In this document: positions 47,462 to 57,603 of the stretch, in pieces
Layout of the letters: each line of letters opens with the position of its first letter
Position numbering within the stretch: the first letter of the stretch is position 1
Assembly (NCBI GenBank): GCA_017654935.2
Contig: CM065691.1
Location: forward strand, 29,746,764-29,810,763
Source: Phymorhynchus buccinoides
Taxonomy: Eukaryota > Mollusca > Gastropoda > Neogastropoda > Raphitomidae
Direction of reading: 5' to 3'
DNA: 64,000 bases
Notes under the pieces: model-generated
Seen by the model: the letters and a program-made list of their open reading frames with translations, nothing else
Told to the model about the DNA's origin: nothing
Database searches by the model: none
Made by a program: the position numbers and the translations under genes

Positions 47462-50400
47462 CAAAAACTTCCGACGTCCAGGTGGAAGGATTTCTCGGAC
47501 GAAAATGTTTCCTCTTTTTTGATCTTCATCCACTTTCATGCCTGTACATAAACCTGTAAACTCCATCAGGTCACATTTAACAAGGGTAAAGGACAAGACG
47601 GAAACAGAGAGGAAGAGCGGTGTTGTGTACCATATACAGTGTGAGGAGTGTAATGGGGACTATATTGGAGAGACTGGAAGGCCACTAAACGACAGTCAAG
47701 TCAAATTGAGAAGGTTCAAAGGCGTGCAACTAAATTGTTAAAAGAGTGTAAAAACATGACCTATCCAGAGAGGTTAAAATATCTTACCATATTTCACGGA
47801 CTACAAGGCGCACCCGATGATAAGGCGCACCCCTCAAATTTGACACAAAATTCAGATTTTGTTATATTAGTTTCTTACTATATTATCAGTCACATTATAA
47901 GGCGCAGGGGTCTCAGTCCAGGAAAAAAGCATCGCCTTATAGTCCGTAAAATACGGTAATTTACATTCTCTAAAAGGCAGAAGGCTTCGAGGAAGTTTAA
48001 TTCAAACCTATAAAATTTTCAACAACATTGATGACGTTCATGTTGATACTTTCTTTTCAGCCCCACAAATTACTAGCACTAGAAAATCTGATGGCAAAAT
48101 TTTTGTTAAACATTGCAATACTAACAAAAGAAAATGTTACTTTACTAACAGAGTTGCTGTTTACTGGAATGATCTTGACACTAACATTAAGTTTGCACAA
48201 AATATTAATACTTTTAAAAATCTTCTAGACAATCTTCCTAAATTTCAGAATTTTTTTTGTGATTTTGATTGATTTGATTTTCCAAAAACTTGCTCAGACC
48301 AATTGAAAACAAATCATAAGTCATTTGATATTGAGGGGACGATTTATAGGCCGCGAGGCCTAGGCTGATGAAGCCTGTCCCTACCTACCTACCTACCTAC
48401 CTACCCACTAAAAACTAGGCTAAAAGAACATGCTTCCAGAGCTTCCTCTGCATTTTATGAACATTAAACAACAACTACCCACCAATGCCAACAAGTTTCA
48501 AACCACCATCATCTCAACTGAGTCACAGTTCACCAGAAGAAAAATCAAAGAAGCCATTGACATAAGGGAAAGGAGGCCAAGTCTCAACAGAGACCTTGGG
48601 TATGACTTGCCCCCTATTTACAATCCACTCCTGAACAGTACTCACCTCACAAATGACAGCTCAGTGGACAAGACCAACAGCTCCCACCACAGCCAGTCAG
48701 ACAAGGTTGAAAAAGACAAGCAGTAGCTTGTTGAAAATTACCAAAGGTATTTTTATTTTATTTTTTGTTTCTTTTTCTTTATTTAAATGACTGTGAGCAA
48801 GAACACAAGAAAACATGACTACCCCACAGTCGGAAAGCACCTTCACTTTAATTAGAAAGAGAGTTTTTTGTTCAATGTTGTTATCTCCTCTCTTGGCCTC
48901 ACTATTTCATTCTTTGGATAACCCCCAGTGCTCTCATATCCCCAAAGTGTCTGTGCTGACAATACCACTTACCCTGTTGTAGTAGTAGTAGTTAGGGACA
49001 GAACAAGCCGTGAGGCTTTTTAGGAGTCCCATCGTTTTAAACTTTGGCAGGTATTATATAGGTCAAGGTTTATATGGCTAAAAAAATTCCTATAAAATAC
49101 ATTAATCAAAGCTTCTAAATATATTAGTACATTTTGGAAATTCATCAAGACGATTTTTGAAGATGTTAGTATTTGGTGCACATTTTAACTCAAAAGGAAA
49201 TTCATTCCACATGTTAGCAACTCTGTTACTGAAAACATTTTTTCTAATATTAGTATTACACCTTTTGATAAATATCTTCCCATCAGAATTTCTTGTTAGA
49301 TTATACTGTGGTGATTCAAAAAATGTATCCCATGACAAATCAATATGGCCATTGAATAATTTGTAAGTTTCAATAAGATCCCCCCTAATTCTTCTTCCCT
49401 TTAATGAAAACAAATTAAGATACAAAAGTCTATTTTCATAAGACATATTTTTACACTGCTTTACAAGTTTAGTAGCTCTGCGTTGAACTTTTTCTATTGA
49501 TTTTGACTGGTACTTAAATCGTGGGAACCAAATAATATTGCCATACTCTAAATGTGGCCTTACTAATGCTTTATATAATTTATTGAAAATATCACAGTTC
49601 ATACTTATAAATGTTCTTTTGATTAGACCAATCATTTTATTAGCCTTATTAATACAATTTTGAATGTGTGTGTCAAAAGAAAAATCTTTGTCAAAAGTCA
49701 CTCCAAGGTCCTTTTCATCTTCACATGTTGTCACAGAGTATGATACATTGTTCTTGGTCATGGTATATTCAATATGGGGATTATTTTTTCCAGCATGCAT
49801 AACCTTACATTTATCAGTATTAAAATACAGATTCCATTTTTCACTCCATTCTTGTAGATTAGTTAAATCCCTTTGAAGTAAATAACTATTAACTGATTTA
49901 TTGAAAATCTTTGTGTCATCAGCAAATATTTTGCATGATGATTCCACACACTCTGGCAAGTCATTAATAAAAATAGTAAATAAAAGAGGTCCTAGTATGC
50001 TCCCCTGAGGGATTCCACTCAGTACTTTAGCGTCTGATGAGTATTTCTCACCAACTCGAACCTTTTGAGACCTGTCAGTTAAGAAATCTTTTATCCAGCC
50101 ATGTATATTCCCAACAATCCCATAAGATCTGATTTTTAGTTTGTGTTTGACAGCCATGCATCGCGTAACCCCTGCCGTGGCCCGGGACAACATCATGCGC
50201 TCCAGAGTCAAGGACGCCTGCAAGCTGATCAACTCTGCTGTCGACGTCTTCGATGGTCAGTACTTTTTTATGACGATTCTATATTATTATTCTTCTTCAT
50301 CGATCGCTCAGACAGGAACCCCAGTGGCCTGGATGAAGGCTGCCGTCCGCCAAACATCTTCCAGAGAGCAGGAGATCTTTTCCCGAACCGGTGTGTCCGC

Positions 50401-51065
50401 TGGCCAAGTTTCGTCTCGCAGGTTCTGGAATAATCGACAGTCTTGAAGGATATGACCAACAGTCATGTCAGCGGCTCCATGGGGGTACACAGGGGAGTCT
50501 CCAATGTTGAACTTTGTAAACATGACGATTCTATTTGAACATGGGTCTTTCTCTTCAGGCTATGTGGCTGAATTCAGGTGTTTTGGTGGGGTTTTTTTAA
50601 ACTGTGGCCTCTGCCTTCAGATCAGGCTTTTTCAATTTTAGCCCCTTCCCTGCTAGCCTTGTGTCTACTACAGGCAATAACTATGATGTCACTAATGATA
50701 TTGTAAGTTTCTGTGTGTGGATCATATTTTGCACAACCACAAAATAAAAGAAAGAAAGAGGGAGAAGCGTTGGTATGCATTTTGCTTGAAGTTGAAGAAT
50801 TGCCATTTCTTCTGGATTGCTCATTTAATATACACCATTATGTCTTAGGTATTATTAGGGTATTTTATGATCACAGGAAATTCAGGTTGCTCCCACCTGG
50901 AGAGCGCGTCGCAGCCAGAGGCTGGGGTTGTTTTTGCATGCGATTTTTGTGTGATTGATGATGATGGAAGGGAGGGGGTGGGGGTGGGTGGGTGTTAAAT
51001 TTTGACCAAATGACAACTTTTTCGTTGCCACTGGGTTTAACGTGTGCTAAGTGCATGGGCACATG

Positions 51066-51096
<31 letters not shown>

Positions 51097-54000
51097 TCCA
51101 TGTCCAGACCGTTAAGGCCTTGTGTAAAGTGAGAGGAAAAATCCCCTGTTCCCAGGTTCGAACTCGGGTTTACTTGACACGAGGCGAACATGCTACCACT
51201 GTGCCACTCTACACTCTGTGATATTGTTAAAAAAACAAGCGCAAAATCACAATAGTTTGTGGCACGCGGTCTATTTTTACCACTCCAATCATGAGTTACC
51301 TACCCTGGCTTTTCAATAATTTTAATCTGTAAACCAGAATGTTTTCTCTGCACCATTTCGTAACTTTTTATATCTTTTGGAAAACATTTAAAACTATGTA
51401 TCCTACTTATTCACATCAAAAGAAGCACCGCATACTCGTCGTGTCTGTTGTAGTGTCTGTATTACATATGTTTATTATTTTGTACGCTTTTAAAATACAT
51501 CATTTTAAAGAGCGGCCAGAAGTGTAGCCTCGATTTGAAGTGCGACAATTTTGTCAAAATGTGCGACAATTTTGGACCGACAGACCGACAAAGTGAGTTA
51601 TAGGTTTGTGGCTTGAGCCACAAACAAAAAGAAAGATAAAAAGGTTTCTCTGATTCTTAAAATGTTGTATGGTTGTGGGTGTGCCTGAGGCATGCAAGTG
51701 CATGGGTGCAATTTTTTCCTTTTCACAAGGATTTCCTTCCTTTCTTTTTTGTTTTACCTGATAAAGAAGTTCCTTTTTTTTTAGTTTGTCAACAAAAGGG
51801 CAACATCAGATCAACTTCAAGTGATAGGGAACTTTCTCAAAACATCCCTTGTTCAGCCTGTGTTTACATGTATAACTTCTGTGGTTGTTTTTGACTGAAT
51901 TAGGTGCCCTTGCAGAAATAGAATTCTTCTATAGAATTCTTCTCTTGCAATGATTCAAGTGACTGATTTAATAGTGATCACCTTATTTTTCAGACTATAT
52001 TATGTACCTTTTTATAAGGTGACTTTTCAGACTATAGCTCAAAAGACGCACCTTTATACAAGGTGCACCCCCCAAATTTATTTTGGACAAACTTCATATT
52101 TTATCATTACTAGCGCAACACCTAGTACTGGTAATGCCCAGTACTGGTAACGCCACGTACTGGTAGCGCTGAGTACTGGTTTCGCCGGGTCCGCGAAATA
52201 TTATTACTTTTGTCTCTCCCTCCTTCCATCTTCTTTACTCATCCCGTTCTACTACCCACCGCACCCCCCCGCCCACCCCAACCATACCCCGCCCACCCAC
52301 CCCCCCACCCCACCTCCCTACTCCCCACCTCCACCCTATACACTCACGCGCTAGCCTAACCTCAGTCAACGTCAATGAGTCCCCACTCGCACGCGTTAAG
52401 CTCATGTTGGAAGACAATAGCGGAGAATAGCGCGATGTTGTACGTAGTTACGGTAATCCTCGCTAATGTAATCTCTGCTGTCCATCCATTTTCTCGCTGG
52501 TGGGCAGTTGTTTCTCCGTATAGTGTTGAACTTTTCATCCGTTTTCGGTCGGCGCAAATGTAAATTGGCTCATATCGCGCGCGTTTGTGAACGGATGCTG
52601 TTGAAATTTTGCACCAAGATAGTCACTATCCCTGGTCATGCACGTTCGAAATTTGGAGTGAATGTCGGGTCTCGTTTCGCAGCGGTTTATGAAAAGGTGA
52701 AGCGGCGTATATCGCATGCGTTTATAAATCGATTTGCTTCCAGTTTGGCGCACAGATAGTCACTGTCCCCGGCCATCTACCTTCCAAATTCGAAGGCAAT
52801 CCATCCAGAAATACCGGAGATACGGTCGAGAGGCCGGTGGTCTTACAAAATTAATAGTCATAATACAAGGCACGAGGATTTCAGTCTATGACAAAAAGTA
52901 TTGCCTTTTTTTTATAGTCTGTAAAATACGGTAATTTGTTTGATTTATTTATTGGTGTTTGGATTGAATGAAATGTCACAGGATCCTATTGGATGCTCAA
53001 GGTGTGATTAACTCATACAAGTCGTTCCGGCCATATATGTCTGGAATTAATAGATAGCTGTCAATTTGATGCATTTGCTTCAAGGGAAGTATGTCTGTGT
53101 GCACACCATACCTTGGTCACTTCTAAACTCGCTTCGCTCCCTTAGACCACAATTTTGCCTCTGACTTTGCTTTTGTAGTGGTTGTGAATGTGAGGCAACC
53201 AATCGGTGTAGATTTTTTTTTATATAAAGTCTATATATAAAAAAGTTTGATCTACCACTTCCCTATGTCTAAACCTGAAGTAAAAACCTGTAATCTTTAA
53301 TTTCTCCGTTTGTTTATGTCTGTTTTGTTTGTGTGTATGGCTGGAGTGATTTGTGAGGTTTTTTAATAATTCAACATCGTTGCGATGCGAATGAGTTAAC
53401 GGAAACCTCAGCCTACCAGCCAGCAAACCCTCGCCCAAGATGACTGATTAATTGTTTAATTTATTGATTGAAATGTCACAGATGGGGTCCTTTTGGATGC
53501 TCAGGGCGTTATCAACGGAATCCTGAGCCAGTCAGCCAGCAAGCCCTCCCCCAGGGCCACAGGGTTCCCCCAACAGTCCTGCTTCCTCACCAGGAAGGAC
53601 CTCGGCTTCCAAATGCAGCAAGGGTGAGGGCTTTAGCCACTCTTCTTTCTTCCTCTGTAGCATGGGTAAAAGTATGATAATAAATAAAATAATTAATAAT
53701 GCTTATATAGCTCATAATCTTGCTAAGCAACTCAATGCGCTTTTCACTCACCATTTGTACAAACATTTCTAACAAACTGGTTCACGTATCCTCACCTTAC
53801 ATCTCTGTGAAAATGAATACATTAGAGAATGCAATGCATATGATCATAACACAACACACTGACACCCACCTCCCTTCAACCCCCCCCCCCCCCCCCCCCC
53901 CCCCAGTAGTAGCTCAGTAAAAAGTAGCTCAGGAGTGCTCTTGAAATCAGGAACGAAAAAGCTGAAGTAGGAAGGATGAGTCTTCAGGAATGGCCATCTT

Positions 54001-57000
54001 GTCATCCTAAATATGGATCTTGCAAAATAAAAGGATATTGTCTGCTGGCAGTGATAGGAGACAGAAACATGATGATAGACATGCAGTACTAACACCTCCC
54101 CCACACACCCAAATACACAAACACGCATGTCTGCTGGCAGTGACAGGAGACAGAAACATGATGATAGACATGCAATACTAACACCCCCCCACACCCAAAT
54201 ACACAATCACGCATGTCTGCTGGCAGTGACAGGAGACAGAAACATGATGATAGACATGCAGTGCTAACACCTCCCCCACACACCCAAATACACAAACACG
54301 CATGTCTGCTGGCAGTGATAGGAGACAGAAACATGATGATAGACATGCAGTACTAACACCTCCCCCACACACCCAAATACACAAACACGCATGTCTGCTG
54401 GCAGTGACAGGAGACAGAAACATGATGATAGACATGCAGTGCTAAACACACCCACACACCCAAATACACAAACACGCATGTCTGCTGGCAGTGACAGGAG
54501 ACAGAAACATGATGATAGACATGCAGTGCTAAACACACCCACACACCCAAATACACAAACACGCATGTCTGCTGGCAGTGATAGGAGACAGAAACATGAT
54601 GATAGACATGCAATACTAACACCTCCCCCACACCCAAATACACAATCACGCATGTCAGCTGGCAGTGACAGGAGACAGAAACATGATGATAGACATGCAG
54701 TGCTAACACCCCACACACACCCAAATACACAATCACGCATGTCTGCTGGCAGTGACAGGAGACAGAAACATGATGATAGACATGCAGTGCTAACACCCCC
54801 ACACACCCAAATACACAATCACGCATGTCTGCTGGCAGTGACAGGAGACAGAAACATGATGATAGACATGCAGTGCTAACACCCCCCACACACCCAAATA
54901 CACAAACACGTATGGACACTGGAAATATGCGGTCACCACCTCAGGATTGGAGATGCAGTGGAACTTAAAAAATCAGTCAAAATTAGGTCTTAAAGACCCA
55001 CCACGTCACATGTCAAAATCACAATTTTCACGTGTTTTCCCTCTTATAGTTGGTAAGATATTTTAAGAAATCTTCCTAGCTTTAAGAGGGAATGTGACAC
55101 GTGACGTGGTTGTTGGTTTTTTTTAAAGGGAGGTAGTCAGTCAGTAGTTAGGATAGGGTCACAATTTAGAGGGAGTTGAATAGGAAAGGTCTTTATAGGG
55201 AGGTTCCACTGTATGTTGCTCAGGAGTGTTGGAGAGACCATTGCAATGTCATTTCAGGAATGAGTTTTCACTTTCACCTATGCTGTAGGGGCAGTGTGCT
55301 TGTGTGTTTGTGTCACTCATGTGTGTGTGTATTTGTGTGTGTGTGCATGCATGCATGGTGTGTGAGTGTGCATTGGTATGTGTATCACTGTGTGTGTGTG
55401 CACACAGTCGTGCATGCTTGTGAATTTTTATGTGCATACATTTGTGCCTTTGTATGGGAGTACATGTGTGTGCATGATAATAAGTTAATTTCATGTATAA
55501 TCAGGCTGATCATGTACTTTCCAGGTACTTGTTAGTTTTTGTATAGATGTGTGAATATGTGTATTTTTTTTAATAAACAAACCTGTTTTGTGTCTGTGGA
55601 TGAGTGAGCAATTCGCAGTTGCTATTTATAATTCAAAGTGTCTGTTTTTTTAATGTTCATAAAGACAAACCAAGGGTTTTATGGTAATGGGAATCCGATA
55701 ATTGTTCATCTTTTAAACCTAAGCAAAAAAATCAAACGTAACTGACTTTTTGGGGGGCGTGAATTAGACTGAAGCATGAATACCAGGAAGCCAGGCCAGA
55801 TACTGCTGATAACAGAATGTTGTGTAAATCTAATGTTTGATTGATGCGTTGCAGGGTCAGGCCAGGTACTGTTGATAACAGAATGTTGTGTAAATCTAAT
55901 GTTTGATTGATGCATAGCAAGGTCAGGACAATTACTGCTGATACATGTTGTGTAAATCTAATTTTTGATTGATGCGTTTGTGGGTCACGCCAGGTACTGT
56001 TGATAACAGAATGATGTGTAAATCTAATGTTTGATTGATGCGTTGCAGGGTCAGGCCAGGTACTGTTGATAACAGAATGTTGTGTAAATCTAATGTTTGA
56101 TTGATGCGTTGCAGAGTCAGGACAGGTACTGCTGATAACAGAATGTTGTGTAAATCTAATGTTTGATTGATGCATAGCAATGTCAGGACGGGTACTGTTG
56201 ATAACAGAATGTTGTGTAAATCTAATGTTTGATTGATGCATAGCAATGTCAGGACGGGTACTGTTGATAACAGAATGTTGTGTAAATCTAATGTTTGATT
56301 TATGCATAGCAATGTCAGGCCAGGTACTGCTGATAACAGAATGTTGTACAAATCTAATGTTTGATTGATGCATTGCAGGGCTTTCTCCTCGGAGGATCCC
56401 GAGGAAGGGGTGAAGAAGAAGCTGGAGGTGGAGAGCAGAGTGAAGGCCATTCTGGTGGACCTGCAGTCAGCACTGGAGGAGGAGTTTCAGAGACAGAAGC
56501 AACTCTCCGCCTCTGAGAAGAGGAAAGCCCACAACAGGACTGTACAGTATCCTAAGAACGTCAAGGCCTTCATGCATGACATGGGCATGGGTGCCGTGGA
56601 GACTAATGCAGAGAGTTTTGATGAGGTGGGCACTGAACTTGAAGCTGGTTCAGGGAAGGGGCAGCTGGTCAGATCAGCAGAGGAAGGCTCTGTCAAACCA
56701 GAGTGTGCGGAACCAGGACTGTCGGGTCCTGGAGGCCCTTCACCTCAACATTCTGACCAGTTCAAATTTAAGGTTCAGTCACACATGGACCATGCTGAAA
56801 CATCAACCCAGCACAACCTTCCTAGTCCCAGGCAGTCCACCCTGGAGGACCCTCCTGGCGCGCCCTTCAGCGCCAGTGGTCGCAGGAATCCTGAGCTTGT
56901 GCAGCGTTCTCCTGTAAGGAGCTCTAGCAAGTGTTCACCCTCTAAGCCAGGCCTGCTTCACCCACCTACATCAGCAAAGAGCAGCCCAGTTTCCCAGAAA

Positions 57001-57603
57001 GCTTCTCCTACATCTCCGTTAAGGAGCTTTAGCCGATGTTCACCCTCTAAGCCAGACCTGCTTGATTCACCTACATCAGCAAAGAGCAGTCCAGTTTCCC
57101 AGAAAGCTTCTCTTAAATCTCCGTTAAGGAGCTTTAGCCGATGTCCGCCCTCTGAGCCAGGCCTGCTTGATCCACCTACATCAGCAAAGAGCAGCCCAGT
57201 TTCCCAGAAAGCTTCTCCCATATCTCCCCGTAATGGCCCCAGGCAATTGCTGAAGGGAAAGGAAGATGAGATGTTTTGGGGGTTTGAGGGACAAAGACCT
57301 ATCAACAGAGTTTCTCCCAATCGCACAAGAACAAAAGACAGACTGTCTACCAGAGAACCTGATGATGTTGGCAGTGATGATGGGTTGGTGCCGTGTCCTG
57401 TCACCCACTCGTCTGAGGCACATTCAGCCACAAAGGCTCCTCCCTTGCCTTCATTTGAAAACTTGTATAACATTGATCATAGTGTGCTGTCTCCATCTGA
57501 GTCAGCTTCACCCAGCTGGGCTGTGACGGGAAGGGGGAGGGGAAAGGGAAGGGGAGCTAAGGCCCTAGCAGTGTTGGAGAGGATGAAGAAAGGTGATGTT
57601 TAG
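43350..57603 (+). CDS. RRM protein of unknown function, six exons
   Basis: Joined exons: 43350-43406, 44629-44711, 45469-45602, 50154-50255, 53482-53623, 56379-57603; 1743 bp, 580 residues, all GT-AG with matching phases. One N-terminal RRM (about residues 6-85): RNP2 VFVANI at 8-13, RNP1 YAYGFVRF at 44-51. Then a helical region ([40 protein letters not shown]), a Ser/Pro-rich region with three tandem copies of a 34-36-residue unit ([20 protein letters not shown]), and a [11 protein letters not shown] tail ending LERMKKGDV. An RRM plus RG tail suggests RNA binding. I do not recognise the family. A non-coding first exon probably lies upstream, because 43348 is an acceptor. Confidence 0.85.
43685..44300 (+). 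mobile_element. Remnant of the pogo-like element that carries the transposase start
   Basis: Begins TACCATATTTTCCGGGCTAT then AAGCCGCTACTTTATTCC, related to the ends of the MITEs at 16686, 42986, 47785 and 62512. It is followed by a decayed transposase N-terminus. The right end is not seen. Confidence 0.65.
43920..44285 (+). pseudogene. Pogo-type transposase N-terminus (Brinker-like HTH), decayed
   Basis: [52 protein letters not shown] is a Brinker-type helix-turn-helix as in POGK-like pogo proteins. After 4153 the frame shifts: another frame gives [21 protein letters not shown] and [12 protein letters not shown] with stops. The catalytic domain is absent. Confidence 0.75.
44629..44711 (+). 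CDS. RRM gene exon 2
   Basis: Acceptor CAATGCGCAG, donor GG|GTAAGC. It encodes [20 protein letters not shown] then KSTSYAYG, the middle of the RRM. Confidence 0.88.
45105..45455 (-). mobile_element. tRNA-derived SINE
   Basis: On + it runs from TATAGTCACAAAGGCGTCTG to TGTGCCACTCTACAC; reversed, the head is GTAGAGTGGCACAGAGGTAA with B box near GAGTTAGAACC. Same family as 50868. Confidence 0.87.
45469..45602 (+). CDS. RRM gene exon 3
   Basis: Acceptor TGTTGGGCAG, donor AATT|GTGAGT. It encodes [20 protein letters not shown] then [20 protein letters not shown]. The head of a SINE ends about 15 bp before the acceptor. Confidence 0.9.
46054..46100. repeat. AC microsatellite
   Basis: About 47 bp of (AC)n. 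Confidence 0.93.
46440..46948 (+). pseudogene. Penelope-like reverse transcriptase C-terminal part
   Basis: Across frames: [27 protein letters not shown], then in the open frame [42 protein letters not shown] and LHVKGTSE. This thumb/linker pattern (TDQYLHF..HP..HK..V..TL..RA) is diagnostic for Penelope-like RTs. Frame breaks make it dead. Confidence 0.82.
46945..47534. mobile_element. Unclassified insertion in the Penelope-like element
   Basis: It begins near GAATTCCGCGTTTCGCGGAA and includes repeated phrases (GGTGAAAATCCGGGTGGAAG, GTCCAGGTGGAAGGATTTCT) and 32 C at 47428-47459. No ends or ORF could be fixed. Confidence 0.45.
47686..48411 (+). mobile_element. CR1-like LINE 3' fragment inside the Penelope-like element
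   Basis: It encodes [20 protein letters not shown] then YPERLKYL, broken by a MITE, then [19 protein letters not shown] and [17 protein letters not shown]. The 3' tail is (TACC)n at 48385-48411. Target duplication CCACTAAA lies on both sides (47678-47685 area and 48411-48418). Confidence 0.88.
47785..47958. mobile_element. 174-bp pogo-like MITE inside the LINE fragment
   Basis: Starts TACCATATTTCACGGACTAC and ends TAGTCCGTAAAATACGGTA, with TA at both ends. Removing it with one TA restores the LINE frame ..LKYL|NLHSLKG, which proves the boundaries. Confidence 0.92.
48976..50150 (-). mobile_element. CR1-like LINE, second copy, 5'-truncated
   Basis: - strand RT with tail (CTA)n/(TAG)n at 48976-48994 as its 3' end. 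It is truncated in the palm domain at about 50150, immediately before RRM exon 4. Confidence 0.9.
49102..50150 (-). pseudogene. LINE reverse transcriptase, C-terminal two thirds
   Basis: [45 protein letters not shown], intact [24 protein letters not shown], and the thumb [28 protein letters not shown]. The open frame runs on by chance through the exon region to 50232. The N-terminal RT motifs are missing. Confidence 0.88.
50154..50255 (+). CDS. RRM gene exon 4
   Basis: Acceptor TGTTTGACAG, donor GATG|GTCAGT. It encodes (S)[18 protein letters not shown] then [15 protein letters not shown]. It starts only a few bases after the 5' end of a reversed LINE. Confidence 0.86.
50295..50525 (-). pseudogene. 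Fragment of another non-LTR element, ORF2 C-terminus
   Basis: - strand [20 protein letters not shown] then [39 protein letters not shown]: the 'H-LQ-C..L...R...WP...' zinc-knuckle-like end of Jockey/RTE-type LINEs. It lies in the intron after exon 4. Confidence 0.7.
50868..51215 (-). mobile_element. tRNA-derived SINE, well preserved
   Basis: Reversed head GTAGAGTGGCACAGTGGTAG (A box TGGCACAGTGG) and B box GAGTTCGAACC; body with CCAAATGACAACTTTTTCGT and tail ending GGTTGCTCCCACCTGGAGAG on +. Confidence 0.9.
51216..51530. other. RRM gene intron, nothing recognised
   Basis: AT-rich with no repeat recognised. Confidence 0.45.
51540..51635. repeat. GACCGACAGACC / GTTTGTGGC repeat fragment
   Basis: TGCGACAATTTTGGACCGAC then CAAAGTGAGTTATAGGTTTG and GCCACAAACAAAAAG match the extra block inside the TTAA MITE at about 1450-1560. 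Confidence 0.75.
51978..52933. mobile_element. Pogo-like MITE interrupted by the TACTGGTAACGCC module
   Basis: Starts TCACCTTATTTTTCAGACTA and ends TAGTCTGTAAAATACGGTA. The interior TTTTGGACAAACTTCATATT..ATAATACAAGGC is interrupted at about 52112-52845. Confidence 0.7.
52112..52845. repeat. TACTGGTAACGCC module, copy 1
   Basis: Starts ACTAGCGCAACACCTAGTAC, then short repeats of AGTACTGGTAACGCC, later GTGAAGCGGCGTATATCGCA and ATACCGGAGATACGGTCGAG. Copy 2 is at 59388-59945. Confidence 0.75.
52968..53440 (+). pseudogene. Degenerate copy of RRM exon 5, split by a TTAA MITE
   Basis: Left part GAAATGTCACAGGATCCTAT then TGGATGCTCAAGGTGTGA, right part AACGGAAACCTCAGCCTACC then AGCCAGCAAACCCTCGCCCA match the exon at 53482 and its acceptor. 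The 384-bp MITE at 53012-53395 sits between them. Confidence 0.85.
53012..53395. mobile_element. TTAA-flanked MITE, copy 2
   Basis: Flanked by TTAA at 53008-53011 and 53396-53399. Same family as 1196-1716 (TCGTTCCGGCCATATATGTC, GTCAATTTGATGCATTTGCT). The exon copy it splits shows the empty site would read ..GAT/TTAA/CGG... Confidence 0.88.
53482..53623 (+). CDS. RRM gene exon 5
   Basis: Acceptor AATGTCACAG, donor GG|GTGAGG. It encodes (D)[17 protein letters not shown] then [30 protein letters not shown] degenerate copy lies about 500 bp upstream. Confidence 0.88.
53879..53904. repeat. Poly-C tract (about 24 C)
   Basis: Uninterrupted C run in an RRM gene intron. Confidence 0.93.
54036..54912. 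repeat. About 89-bp minisatellite, ten units
   Basis: Unit GTCTGCTGGCAGTGACAGGA then GACAGAAACATGATGATAGA, CATGCAGTGCTAACACC, a variable C/A stretch, CCCAAATACACAAACACGCAT. Unit length varies by a few bases in the CCCCCACACAC part. Open frames here are repeat artefacts. Confidence 0.95.
54955..55213. mobile_element. Diverged MITE, GTGGAACCTCCC family
   Basis: Begins CAGTGGAACTTAAAAAATC and ends TTTATAGGGAGGTTCCACTG TA. It holds a palindromic block shared with 22260-22437. Confidence 0.5.
55790..56378. repeat. 64-bp tandem array ending in an RRM-gene acceptor
   Basis: Nine units of GGTCAGGCCAGGTACTGTTG then ATAACAGAATGTTGTGTAAA, TCTAATGTTTGATTGATGCG TTGCAG. The last unit's TTGCAG is the acceptor of the terminal exon at 56379, so each unit carries a decoy acceptor. 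Confidence 0.95.
56379..57603 (+). CDS. RRM gene terminal exon
   Basis: Acceptor GATGCATTGCAG, which is also the last unit of a 64-bp tandem array. It encodes [20 protein letters not shown], a helical block, three tandem Ser/Pro units at 56913-57222, and [27 protein letters not shown] 57601-57603. Confidence 0.92.

Larger units (their letters stand above)
47535..48730 (+). pseudogene. GIY-YIG endonuclease of the Penelope-like element, split by a LINE
   Basis: [43 protein letters not shown] carries the GIY-YIG-like core ([14 protein letters not shown]). Coding resumes at 48412 with [11 protein letters not shown] in one frame and [36 protein letters not shown] in another, the usual GIY-YIG C-terminus. 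Confidence 0.82.
46310..48970 (+). mobile_element. Penelope-like element, decayed and twice interrupted
   Basis: RT end and connector at about 46440-46945, GIY-YIG part at 47535-47685 and 48412-48730. Interruptions: about 46945-47535 (unknown sequence with a 32-C tract) and a LINE at 47686-48411. A block with TTATCTCCTCTCTTGGCCTC, ATTTCATTCTTTGGATAACC occurs before (46345-46430) and after (48880-48965), as the terminal partial repeats of Penelope elements do. Confidence 0.8.

Noticed and set aside
47099..47596. - strand ORF with a Gly run
   Set aside because: Caused by the 32-C tract; no recognisable protein.
50141..50446. + strand ORF starting at 50141 as a separate gene
   Set aside because: It is exon 4 of the RRM gene read on into the intron past a good donor at 50255.
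53844..54919. Long - strand ORFs rich in Cys and Ser
   Set aside because: They are readings of the 89-bp minisatellite.
55732..56450. - strand ORFs reading [13 protein letters not shown] repeats
   Set aside because: Translations of the 64-bp array before the RRM gene's last exon.
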